Shown one piece after another: positions 1 through 8,939 of a DNA stretch of 64,000 nucleotides (position 1 is its first letter; the number at the start of each line of letters is the position of its first letter). The notes beneath the pieces are model-generated. The model worked only from the letters and a program-made list of their open reading frames with translations, ran no database searches and was not told where the DNA came from. Origin of the DNA: Lepus europaeus (taxonomy: Eukaryota > Chordata > Mammalia > Lagomorpha > Leporidae); contig NC_084836.1 in the NCBI RefSeq assembly GCF_033115175.1, forward strand, positions 66,709,797-66,773,796, read 5' to 3'. The position numbers and the translations under genes are program-made.

Positions 1-300
1 GGATGAAGACAACGAGGAGTCTGAGTTCCTGATATTCCCACCCCCACACACACACTGCTCCTACCCCGCGACTCTGCTCCGTTCCCCTCCCAGTCCTTTG
101 GGCGATGTGGGGCCCAATCCCCCAGAGCGTATCCCTGCACAGCCAGGCCTGGGAGGGGTGGGCTGCTTCCTGTGAGGAGACAGCTGTAGGTCTGAGCACT
201 TGAATTTGACCACCAAAGTTTATTCCGGGGCCACCATAAAAGTGAGCTGGGCGGCTGTGAGGAGCTGCTGGCGGGGGCCTTATTTCTTTGAAACAAACAA

Positions 301-384
301 ACAAAAAAAAAAAAAAAAGAAAAAAAGAAAAAAAGAAAGAAAGAAAGAGAGGAAAAGAAAGGAAAGAAAGAAAAAGAAAAAGCA
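301..384 (+). repeat. A-rich / GAAA simple repeat
   Basis: A poly(A) run passes into AAAG/GAAA/GGAAA repeats. It follows unique sequence with no recognisable SINE body, so it is read as a microsatellite rather than a retroposon tail. Short lysine/arginine-only or phenylalanine/leucine-rich ORFs across it are artefacts of the repeat. Confidence 0.9.
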
Positions 385-1662
385 AGACAGAATGACCAGG
401 AGTTGATGTCCCAGGAAACTCTGGGTCTCCCAACAGAGACTCTGAGAAATAATATTCTTCCCCCCTAAAGTAAGGTACAAAGTTTAAAATTTTTGCTGGC
501 ACTGTTTTTCTAATTTTTCGATTGCTTAAAATAATAATCCCAGCAACTGGTGGCTGCTGCAGGGGTCAGAGAGAGAAGGCGCAGGCCTTCAAGGTCAGCT
601 GGATGCTGATTGGCAAACATGCCCATGCTGAGGGGCAGTCGCCTCTGCCCAGCCCTGATCCAGGCCACCCAGAAGCACAGGGCTGAGCCTTTGCCTGGAG
701 CGGTACCTGGGCTTGGGGTGCCTCCATGACACGGGACCATCAGTGGGCCTCCGCTCTGGCCCCTTCCCTGGCAGGCCTCATGCCAGGCAGCCTTTTTCTT
801 TCCCCTCACCTGGTGGCCCTCCATCTGTCCCGAGTCCCAGCCATCACCTGGAATTCTCCGCACCAGGGCCAGGCTGCCTTCCCTGCTGGCTCTTGGTGGT
901 CTCCGTCAGGGCGGCCCGCCTGCTCGGCTGCTAGCAGGCAGCTGGTCTGGGCGGCTCCTGTCTTAGTGAGGCCAGGGCCACCGCGTACTGGAGCACCACT
1001 CCTTTCCGCGTTCCGACATGCAACAGAGATGGTTTCAGAAGGCGGCAGCCGAGCGGGCGCACAGCACCACCGGGGCGCCTTGCCGCTCTGGGTTCCAGAA
1101 AGCACACGGCAATAGGGACCATGAGCTTGGAGGAAGAGCCTGAGAGGAGAAAGGGGGCCCCTCGGAAGAGCTCTGGTGGGCTTGGATGATAGATTCGGTC
1201 CCTCGCAGAGGGGAGCCAACGGTGTCCAGCGCTTGGACCTCCCGGGCTGGGCTTGCCCAGAGGAGCCCTCATTAAAAATCAGCTTGCACCTTTTTGTGCG
1301 CATCTCTCTCCCTAGCGCAATATCGGGTGTTTAATAATCCCTTTAGTGTGATTTGGTATTTTCAGGCTTGCGGTTTATCTCACACCTGGGACTTTCCCAC
1401 TCCCCCCTACCCCAGCTAGGGAACTGGGAGGAGGTGGCTCTGCCGGCTCCTGGCTTCCACTTCGCCTCAGCCCTGGCTGTCACCCCAAGACTGGGGCCCC
1501 CAGGTCAGACCACCTAAGCGGGAAACCCCGGCCTATGAACCGGGCGGGCAGTAGGGCGAGGGGTGGCTCCTCCGCCCCTGCGGCCCCACCCAGCTTCCTC
1601 CGCGAGGGATTGTCCCCGGAGGCTAGCAACGCGACCCCATTTCTCCCCCCATAAAAGGCCCA

Positions 1663-1671
1663 TTTTACGAG
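1663..1671. promoter_or_regulatory. Candidate HOX13-type site (TTTTACGAG)
   Basis: The sequence TTTTACGAG is the reverse complement of CTCGTAAAA, the in-vitro consensus for paralogue-group-13 homeodomains. It lies about 0.6 kb upstream of the first recognisable HOTAIR block. A match this short occurs often by chance, so only the placement makes it notable. Confidence 0.3.
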
Positions 1672-1785
1672 CCAGTTTCACTAGCCTCCTTACCAAATGC
1701 TCTAAAATGAAGGAAATGTCTTAAAAGCAGTCTGGAAATGGAGTCGCTGCCGTTGGGCCCTCGTTTGTAAAAACGGTGTGGCGGT

Positions 1786-1858
1786 AGTGCGCGCGCGGGG
1801 GCGCGCGCACACGCACACGCACACGCGCACACACACACATTCACTCACACACACACAA
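1786..1858. repeat. Alternating CG/CA purine-pyrimidine tract
   Basis: GCGCGCG followed by CGCACA and CACACA units gives about 70 bp of nearly continuous alternating purine-pyrimidine sequence, a type able to adopt Z-DNA under negative supercoiling. It lies about 0.4 kb upstream of the HOTAIR start region. Confidence 0.85.
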
Positions 1859-2064
1859 AATACCTTTCCTGGGCGCAGGCCGGTGGCCGAGCTGGCCCGA
1901 GCCGCCATTCTTTGCCTTTAGCGCCTGCTTAGGCTCGGACCCAGTCCACCCTGATCAAAGTGAGCTCGCGGCATTTTTATGAGATCAACTTCAGTGGCTC
2001 TCTAGTTGTAATCAGACGCCTGGGTCGAAAATGCAAAAGGGAACAGCCCATCAATCCAAAAAGG

Positions 2065-2132
2065 AAAAGAGAGAGAGAGAGGAGGGAGGGAGGGAGAGAG
2101 GGAGGGAGACAGAGACAGAGACAGAGAGAGGA
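2065..2132 (+). repeat. GA/GGGA purine-only tract
   Basis: About 68 bases are almost entirely purine on the plus strand (AGAGAG, then GGAGGGAGGGAG, then AGACAGAG units). Such homopurine mirror-like tracts can form triplex DNA and often flank promoters. It ends about 140 bp before the first HOTAIR block. Confidence 0.85.
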
Positions 2133-2272
2133 GTTGAGTGGGGTGAAAAATTCAGGTGACACAGAGCAAGAAGATTCTAGTCACCAACAAGAAAAGACCC
2201 TTTGCCCCAGGCGAGCGAGCATGGGCTGTGGGTCTGTCCCAGCCGCCAGGCCCTGCCTCGTGACTCTTCATT

Positions 2273-2400
2273 TTCCCCGATTTCCGGTAGCCTGGACACC
2301 AGCGGGCAGCCCTGACAACCCTGACTGGCCAGTGCTCTCAAGCCTGGTCCGGAAGCTTCCACAGTACGGCCGAGCTGCTTGGAGCGAGTGTGCCGGCCCA
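2273..2400 (+). ncRNA. HOTAIR: HOTAIR 5' exon block
   Basis: GATTTCCGG, then CCAGTGCTCTCAAGC, then GGAAGCTTCCACAGT match the order of the start of the human transcript (GATTTCCGG, CTGTGCTCTGGAGC, AAGCTTCCACAGT). Neither the transcription start nor the exon end can be fixed: the sequence diverges after about 2370 and several GT donors are possible. In human RNA the first few hundred nucleotides contain the PRC2-associated part. Confidence 0.7.
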
Positions 2401-4520
2401 GGCTGGCTCGCCCCAGTGGGGAAGTCGCCTCCGGCTCAGGACTTAAAAAGCAGCCCCTCCAACACACTCCACGTCTCTGCTTTCCTCTCTGTGGACCCTG
2501 TGGTTCTCAGTCACGACAGTCTGCCGTTGAGTTACAGGAAGATTCGCCAGAGATTTATCGGCCGGCCCCTAACTCGAGAGCCTCTTGTCATAAAGTCTAT
2601 TGTCTAGACTTTATCTCCGGGCATGGATCTGGATCGTGCATTAGCGGGACTCAGGAGACCCGGGCTGGCTCAGTGGGGGTGTGCAGTGCCGCCGGTGCCT
2701 GCCCCCCCAAGCTCTAGGGGTTTCTGGGGGCCAGTTCAGGAGCGAGCACAAACCTGTTTCTGGAGCTGGCCAGGTACACCTGAGTGTCCACGAGTGGAGG
2801 CCGGAGGTAGGGAGGCTGTCTCTCTGTATGTGCCTGGGAACATTCCTGTGCGTGTACTTGTGTGCTGGGTGAGAATTTGTCACGGTGTGCTTTGTTTCTG
2901 GGGCATTTTAAGTGTTCCTGTCTGGGTTTCTGCGGGTTTTATGAACCTGCATCCGCTCGGCCTGTTTATGTCCTCCGAGGCAGATCGTCTGGTGTTTTTC
3001 AATATTGGAGCCCATTGTGTGTTGGGCCCCTCTGCGGAAGTGGTTCTGGAAGACTTGCTCCTACCCCATGTACCCGTAGCCACCCCAGCCTCTGCCCGCG
3101 TCGGGGTCTCTGCAAGTCCCCCAGCTCTCCAAAGTGCCTGCCAGTGTTCCGTCACAGACGTGGAGCACAGCTTTGCGGGGAGACGGTCTGGGTCTGGCTA
3201 TCTCCATCTTTCCCACGCTGGAGGGAAGCGTCCCTCTGTCCCTCTTACTTCCCAGGGGTCCCTTTCGCAGGCTGGTTAGAGGGTACGGGGCGGGCACCAG
3301 AACAGGCCTGGCCATTCCTTGTCAAGCACAGAGCCAGAGCTACTGCCATGGAGGAGAGCCTGGCCTGCCCTCTCTGGGGGAGAGGGCGTCCCCACAACAA
3401 ATGTCCCCAGGCTGGCCACCCCGTCAGCCCCTTGAGCCCAGGCACTTTGTGACATAAGTGGCACTTTGCCCAGATTAAATGTCTAGGAGAGAGACACTTA
3501 TCACCTTAGATCTTGGGATCACAGGCCCTTTGAAAGCCAGGATCTTTTAACACCACCAGAAATAATCAAATCCTCCCCCTTTTGTTTTTCATTAGCAGAA
3601 CCCCAGGGGAGGAGGGCCTGGGAGAGCCACCGGCCCTGCCTGCTGCTGCAGGCGGCTCCCATCCAGGCCCCAAGCCCCACTACAGGTCCCTGTGTGTGTG
3701 GGGGGATCCCAGAGTCCTGTTTTCCAGTTAGGGAGGGTGGGGGGTGACAACCAGGAGCGGCCTTTGGAGCATCAGATTTAGCCAGGATGCCTGCCAGAGC
3801 TCTTCTTCCCTCCTTTGCCATTAGAATTCCAATGTTGGGCCTTAAAATGGCTCCATGTGCACGGAGAAAGGACGGAAGCTGAGAGGGCTTGAGCAGAAAT
3901 CCCCCCACACCAGTAATGCCCCTGCTCGCCCTGCCCTGCCACTCTCTCCTTCCCCCATCCCCAAAGCGACCCCAGCGGAGAAGGATCCAGACTCCGGTGA
4001 CTCCGGTGACTCCTCCGGCAGAGCCTGCCCGCTGCCCCCTGCCTGCTGCCCCGGGGCCGCTGTGGCTGCCGCCACTCCTCAGTGTCGCTGGCTGCCTGTG
4101 GCTCTGCCTCACTCTCCCTGCATTCCTGCCTTCCCCAGATCCACAAACATCCGCGTATGCTCGTATGCTTGCTTTCGGCACCCAAGGCCTGAGCTGAGCC
4201 TGCTCGGGCGGGCGCTCCAGGCTCCAGGCGGCTGCTGCGTTTCTCCCCCAGGCCCACTGGCTACAGCCTCTTCCTTGCGCCGGTCGCCGGGTAAAACACA
4301 TCCCTCTCATTCCCCTTCTCCTCCTCCTTTCTTTCCGCCTGTGGATCTGAGAAATAAATAAACCCAAGTTTCCTACCGCACCAGCCCTCCCAGTCCCTGC
4401 CGTGTCACTTCTCCTTACCGCGTGTACCGCCTTGTTTTCTGAAGGCAACCGTAATATTCAGACATTTAAGCTGTAAACGAACTTTTCTTTATGATGTTTA
4501 ATTTTCTCTCCAATTCTTAG
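2401..4520 (+). other. HOTAIR intronic sequence, 5' part
   Basis: No coding exon is recognised. It contains the 10 bp-arm inverted repeat at 2590-2614. It also has long GC-rich ORF shadows, including a 309 aa minus-strand ORF at 3519-4448 with low-complexity R/G/S composition and no family resemblance. A human 5' HOTAIR exon should fall here but could not be located by eye. The last 150 bases before 4521 are pyrimidine/AT-rich and end in CTTAG, a normal acceptor. Confidence 0.6.
2554..2614. promoter_or_regulatory. Cluster of TTTAT/ATAAA posterior-HOX half-sites with hairpin
   Basis: TTTAT at 2554-2558 is followed by an inverted repeat: ATAAAGTCTA at 2590-2599 and TAGACTTTAT at 2605-2614, with a 5-base spacer. 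TTTAT/ATAAA is the core preferred by HOX9-13 and CDX homeodomains, so the three copies could be a posterior-HOX input near the HOTAIR 5' end. Regulatory function is inference. Confidence 0.35.
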
Positions 4521-4962
4521 GTCCTGCTCTGCTTCACGGTGGAATGGAAACGGGATTCGGATTTGGACGCCTGCCGTGGGGCATGGGGGTGGGGGTGGGG
4601 GGAACCGCAGAGACGGAGCCGGGAGTTACAGACAGGCAGAAAAATAAGGGAAGACCGGGAGACCCAGAGAAGGGGGGAAAGAGGCGTGCAGGGGGAGGAA
4701 GGAGGGAGGGAGGGGGCCCAGCTGGCAGGGATCGGAGCCAGGGAGAGAAAAGGAGAGAAAAGTTTCCCGGAGTCTTCGTTAGTTGCCTTCCCTGTCTGCA
4801 GCTTCCCCAACCGTCGCAGCTCGCCCCCCAATAAAGGAAGGAGGGGGCTCCTTATTTTTTTTAAGGCCCCCGAAGAGTCCAGTGTTTACAAGACCAGGAA
4901 TGCCACAGCCGCGTCCTGCGGCGAGAAAGGCTGAAATGGAGGACTGACGCCTTCCTTATAAG
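4521..4962 (+). ncRNA. HOTAIR: HOTAIR middle exon block(s)
   Basis: The block starts right after CTTAG with GTCCTGCTCTGCTTC (human GTCCTGCTCCGCTTC). It includes TGGAATGGAAACGG and GGGAGTTACAGACA, then GAAGGAGGGGGC, TTTACAAGACCAG, GCCGCGTCCTG and CTGAAATGGAGGAC. It ends at CTTCCTTATAAG with donor GTACG. The human RNA is shorter here: it joins about 4632 to about 4837, where this DNA has a possible acceptor (ATAAAG/GAAGG). A small intron of about 200 bases may therefore be removed, but I see no clear donor for it, and exon fusion in this species is possible. Confidence 0.8.
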
Positions 4963-6633
4963 GTACGATGCTAACTTGACCTTCACTTTGTCACAGCGCC
5001 CCCGCCCACCCAGACTGCTGCAGGCCGCCGGGCAGCGCCACAGCAACCGCCAGACCCCTGCTTCTGCCTCCCGCCCGCCCGCCCTCTTTCTCTTCCAGTC
5101 TCTCTCCTCTTCCTGGTCCCACATCCCTCCTTCTCCTCCCTTACTCCCCCTTGATCGCTTTCCTTTCTTTGTTTCCTCTGCTCTCTTCCTATCGCCTTTC
5201 TTTTCACTCATTTCTTTTCTTCTGACCAGCTGATCTCATTGTTTTTCTCAACCCTCTCTCGCCTTGATGCCTCTGCCTCTGTGGCAATCTCTCTCTCTGT
5301 CTCTCTTTTTCTCCCAAAGCCTTCTGGGCTCTTGTATCCCAGAAACAAACAAACAAAAAATGTTTTCAATCTTGCCACCATCCTCATCCGGGACTGACTT
5401 CCACAGTCCCAGTTTGAGTGATGCTGTCATCAGGGGCCGGGAGGGGGTTCCCTGAAGAGGAGGGTCCAGGCACCAAGGCCAATTTGGAACCCAAAGGGCA
5501 CTCCGTTGGGTGCCCACTTAGAGATGACAGTGAACTTGGCTTTGATAAGATTCTGTCTTCAGCTCACCAGCCTCACCTGCCAAGACTGTGACCTTACTGG
5601 CCTTGGGCTGAGGGTGAAGCTTCCATGGCGGGAGGCGTGGGGGCGAGCAGAGCCCACCGCAGTAGGAGGAGCTGGAGTTCATGTACGAATGTTGTTTGCC
5701 CTCCTCTGGAACTTCAGCCCCTAAACTCTTAGATTTTTCCCTTAGGACATCTGGGGAGGGGATTCAGACAATTAGGGATTTCTGGAGATCCACACACATG
5801 TAAAAACAGGAAAAGGGGAAGGCTGTCGGGGGCCTCTCTGCCTTGCCTCGTGCTGCCTCTCAGCCTCCAGCAGAGCCTCCGACAGGAGCTAATCATCTCT
5901 TCGGCGACTATAAAATAATATCATCGACACCCCTGTAATTATCCATCATCCACTCACTTGTGATGATTGCAATGCTAGAGGAGGCAGACAAAGCGAAGCC
6001 CAGCAGATCTCCCAGAAAATGAAACTGGATCGGAGGCCTTCAGACTGGATTCTCTCCTTGAGTTTGTTCCCAAATCTACAAGCTCCTGCCTAGGGTCTTC
6101 CCCATTCCAGAGTAGCCATTTTGCAGGGCTTGGGGGTGCTGGTGAGAGACCCACTCTCCCACCCCCTCTTCCTCTCTATTCCATGGACACCCCCACCCCT
6201 CTTCCACCACCTCCTCCTCTACACAGACCCCAGAGAGGATGAGACAATAAAAGGCAAATGCTTTCTCTCTTTCCCCCTACAATTATCCGGATAATTGGAT
6301 GAATTCTTCCTTGACTACCACTATGGAGTCGGGGTCGGGATTTCGGCAGGAAGTGCAGGGGACAGGATTCCACATGGGGGAAGCTGAGGGAGAGTCCCGG
6401 GTCCTGCATTCCCAGACTTTATAGTTCTGTGTAGTGTTACATTGTTTCTTCAGGCAAAGATCTTTGTTCCCCTCAGTCATATTTCTCCTTCCCCCTCCCT
6501 GTCTTTCTATCTCCCTCCTCCCCCCTCTTCGGTCCCTTTAAAGGAGACTCAGATCATCTTCTGTTCTTAATAGATGACTATAAAAATAAAATTAATTCCC
6601 CCTGCCCTTTAGTATCAATATCTCTGCGTTAAG
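4963..6633 (+). other. HOTAIR intron with conserved-looking AT block
   Basis: The donor GTACG at 4963 and the acceptor TTAAG ending at 6633 bound this intron. The first part is pyrimidine-rich (5080-5330) and the middle is unremarkable. An AT-rich, homeodomain-site-like block lies at 5890-5990 and a second at 6535-6625. No C-SINE and no coding exon is visible. Confidence 0.7.
5890..5990. promoter_or_regulatory. Candidate homeodomain/TALE element in HOTAIR intron
   Basis: TAATCATC, ACTATAAAATAATATCATC, TGTAATTATCCATCATCC and TGATGATTGCAATG occur within 100 bp. These resemble HOX (TAAT, ATAAA) and PBX/MEIS-like (TGATGATTG) sites in a run of low-G sequence flanked by GC-richer DNA. That composition is typical of conserved HOX-cluster enhancers. 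No conservation test was possible. Confidence 0.35.
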
Positions 6634-6696
6634 TACGCACATCAGCGAGAATAAACAGAATTAAGTGCTGCAACCCAAACCAGCAATTACACTGAA
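6634..6696 (+). ncRNA. HOTAIR: HOTAIR short internal exon
   Basis: TACGCACATCAGCGAGA, AGTGCTGCAACC and AAACCAGCAATTACAC match human TATGCACATTGGCGAGA, AGTGCTGCAACC and AAACCAGCAATTACAC almost base for base. The acceptor TTAAG immediately precedes it. The 3' end is not exact: the sequence ACTGAAG runs into a long T stretch (6697-6713), and the only GT is the one at 6697-6698, so the donor is weak. Confidence 0.8.
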
Positions 6697-7148
6697 GTTT
6701 TTTTTTTTTTTTCATTGAGTCTAGAGTATTTGAGGGTGTTCACTCTGGTGCGAGATAACCAAAGGGTATTTGTATTATTATTATTTTTATTACAAGCTCA
6801 CTGGGGCCTGAGCCAGCACCCACCTGGTAGAAAAAGAAACCATGAAGCCAGAGAGACAGCCAGAGGAGGGAGAGAGCACCGGGCGGAGATGAAAGGAGCC
6901 ACGCAGAGAAACGCAAGGAGAGGAGAGAGCACTGGCAGGTCCCCCCCAAACGCAGCAGGCAGAGCGCAAGGCAGACACTCGTCAAAGGAGAGCTTTGTAT
7001 ATTTTGGTTGCTGAAAATCTGATCCATGAAGAATAGGGAAAACCCCAGGAAGGGCAGGGGAGGAGGAATTACCCGGGTCCCAGCTCACGCCGTGAATGCC
7101 CCCGAAGGAGAGAAGGCGAAAGCAACGCGAGCGCAGGGAGAACCAGGG

Positions 7149-7171
7149 CGGCGGCGGCGGCGGCGGCGGCG
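7149..7171 (+). repeat. GGC trinucleotide repeat in HOTAIR
   Basis: Seven to eight GGC units lie inside the terminal HOTAIR exon, where the human RNA as remembered has a non-repetitive GC-rich stretch. A length-variable insertion is likely. Confidence 0.85.
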
Positions 7172-7239
7172 GGTCAGCCGCTGCCCACTCGCAGCGAGGC
7201 CGGCCCTGCAAGCCCCCCCTCGCGGCCGCCGGGCTTCCG

Positions 7240-7450
7240 CGCTCCCCTTATCATCTCCATCTTTATGACGAGGCTTGTTAACAAGACCAGCGAGCTGGCC
7301 ACGCACATCCATCTCAGCCGCCGCCGCCGCGCGCTCAGCCGAGCAGCGGCCGGCGGGGGGGACTGGGAGGCGCTAATTAATTGATTCCTTTGGACTGTAA
7401 AATATGGCCGCGTCTACGCGGAACCCCTGGACTCACAAACAATGTCTCTG
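7240..7450 (+). promoter_or_regulatory. HOTAIR: Highly conserved core of HOTAIR terminal exon
   Basis: This is the segment with the longest uninterrupted agreement with human HOTAIR. It contains CTTATCATCTCCATC, GTTAACAAGACC, the homeodomain-type GCTAATTAATTGATTC and AAATATGGCCGCG (human ATGGCGGCG, a YY1-like core). Conservation at this level in a lncRNA suggests selection on either the RNA or an embedded DNA element. Confidence 0.5.
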
Positions 7451-8598
7451 CTGGATGTGAGTACACGGTCAAAGAATTTCCTCCATAGGCATGTGTCCCA
7501 GACCTTTAGTTGCTAAGCAAAGACCCAAGTGGGATGAATTTTGGGGGGGACCAAAAACAGCCCAGGACCGGGAAAGGACCCCTGCAAAAGGGGAAGTGCG
7601 GAGGGGTTTGTTGAGGGAGGGGGAAGCTTGAGTTATGGGCTAGCCTTTTGCTGGAGCTTGTGTAGACCCAGCCCTGGTTACAGACGTGAGCCTGGGCATG
7701 GGGTGTGGAGAGGCCTTTCTGCCCTGGCTGCTTCCACATTTGAGGGGGACGGAGAGGCGAGAGGCGGCTTCTTCTGCTTTTGAGAGGGGCCCGAGAGGCC
7801 AGGATCCAGCCTTTGTTTCTTGCTGCTCTCTAGATTCAAAATTTGAAAATACATTAAGCAAATAAAAAACCTAAACAAATCTTCGCTTTTGGGATCCCAA
7901 GGATGTCCAGCATACACCCAGGAATCCAACCGCCTAGCCAGACCCCTGTAGCCGCATCTCTTCCCTAAGTGGCAACACAGAGTGAACCTAACACGCGTAC
8001 ACCAGGTCTACAGGAATGCATCGGGGGACAACCTAAGTATATACTGCTGATTCCATGCAGGCCTGAGTATGCCCAGAACCCTGCTGCAAACAGGGTTTAG
8101 GTCTAAATATAAAGCCCCCCCCCCCCAGCTCCAGACCAGAGGAGCAAGAGGGGAGTAGAGAAGGGACCTCACTTCTGTAAATAATGCGTGCAGACCTAGA
8201 AGAAGGATTAAAAAAGCAGAAATGATCAACAGAAGAAGCTCAGCGCACGGAGATGGTCATTGCCAAGGCCTGAGCATCCTCTTGCTATTGTTCCTGTGAT
8301 TGCCAGAGCTGTGTTATAAATACAACCTGTGAATCCCAAGAATGTTCTTTCACTATGTTTGGTATACGCAAACACGATTCGCAGAATTTCTTTTTAATAC
8401 ACTGGGTAGATAGGCACTTTGGGTGTTACAATGATACCATATATTTTGCACACAGTTTTAAATGTAGACATTAATATCTGGTTGCATTGGCCATGCATTG
8501 GTTTTATAACTCCTATTGAGTGTGTACATACTTGGAGCTTAAACGGACTGAACACTCCGTGTGTGGGGTGTGTGCGCATGCAGTGTTCCCTATATGTA

Positions 8599-8604
8599 AA
8601 TAAA
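8599..8604 (+). terminator. HOTAIR: HOTAIR polyadenylation signal AATAAA
   Basis: AATAAA lies in the context ATGTAAATAAATTTCTACATG, comparable to the end of the human RNA (GCATAAATAAAGTTTTACATG). Cleavage is expected about 15-20 bases downstream, near 8620, and a GT-rich tract follows from 8690. Confidence 0.75.
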
Positions 8605-8691
8605 TTTCTACATGCGACAAATGGACATGCTATGTATAATCTTTTCCTGGTAGGTTGCTTTCGCTTGCATGGACAAAAGTGTCCCTGAGTA

Positions 8692-8741
8692 TGTGTGTGT
8701 GTGTATATATATATATGTATATGTTTGTGTGTGTGTGTATT
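8692..8741. repeat. TG/TA dinucleotide repeat
   Basis: (TG)n, (TA)n and (TG)n blocks occur in series just downstream of the HOTAIR polyadenylation site. The same DNA gives a histidine/threonine-rich minus-strand ORF that is an artefact. Confidence 0.9.
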
Positions 8742-8939
8742 TAGAAAGTCTCCCCCATGCCCAGGATGTACCTGTAACATAGTATCTGTGCATTTGAGGT
8801 GGTTTCAACATATTGGTATGAGGGCACTTGGCAAGGTGTGTATTTAGGGACCATCTTTTCCACGCTCCCATGTGGACACCCAGCTTTCACAGAGCGCTTT
8901 CCAGCAAGCACTGCGGGTGAGTTCCATCGCACAGACTGG

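Larger units (their letters stand above)
1..2272. other. HOXC11-HOTAIR spacer
   Basis: No coding exon is recognisable here. By position this is the interval between HOXC11 (outside the left edge) and the 5' end of HOTAIR. ORFs at about 510-1300 lie on both strands of the same GC-rich DNA and match no family I know. The stretch around 1265-1395 is AT-richer and has a conserved look. A full HOX13-type site lies at 1663-1671. Three simple-sequence tracts are listed separately. Confidence 0.6.
6797..8622 (+). ncRNA. HOTAIR: HOTAIR terminal exon
   Basis: It follows TTACAAG and begins CTCACTGGGGCCTGAGCC (human CTCGTTGGGGCCTAAGCC). Long similarity follows: CACCTGGTAGAAAAAG, the 7248-7315 block (CTTATCATCTCCATC, GGCTTGTTAACAAGACC, GAGCTGGCCA), GGCGCTAATTAATTGATTCC, TAAAATATGG, ACTGGGTAGATAGG and GTTTTAAATGTAGACATT. 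It ends at the AATAAA at 8599. The length of about 1.8 kb equals that of the human last exon. In human RNA the 3' end is the portion linked to LSD1/CoREST. A GGC microsatellite and many short indels against human show ordinary lncRNA drift outside the core. Confidence 0.88.
2273..8625 (+). ncRNA. HOTAIR: HOTAIR lncRNA (orthologue of human HOTAIR)
   Basis: HOTAIR is a spliced polyadenylated lncRNA transcribed antisense to the HOXC genes between HOXC11 and HOXC12. In human it is linked to PRC2 and LSD1-complex repression of HOXD and other loci. Here, on the strand opposite HOXC12 and HOXC13, blocks similar to the human transcript as I remember it appear in the correct order: about 2275-2395, 4521-4632 with 4837-4962, 6634-6696, and the long terminal exon from 6797 to about 8622. 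Splice signals fit at several junctions (CTTAG before 4521, AAG/GTACG at 4962/4963, TTAAG before 6634, ACAAG before 6797). The span of about 6.3 kb and the 5.6 kb gap to HOXC12 resemble the human layout. One human 5' exon (containing ACTGAGGCCTGGGAG) was not found. There is no convincing ORF. The identification rests on remembered human sequence, not on an alignment run here. Confidence 0.88.

Noticed and set aside
3519-4448. 309 aa minus-strand ORF
   Set aside because: Lies in HOTAIR intronic sequence; low-complexity R/G/S/A composition, no domain, and other ORFs overlap it on both strands.
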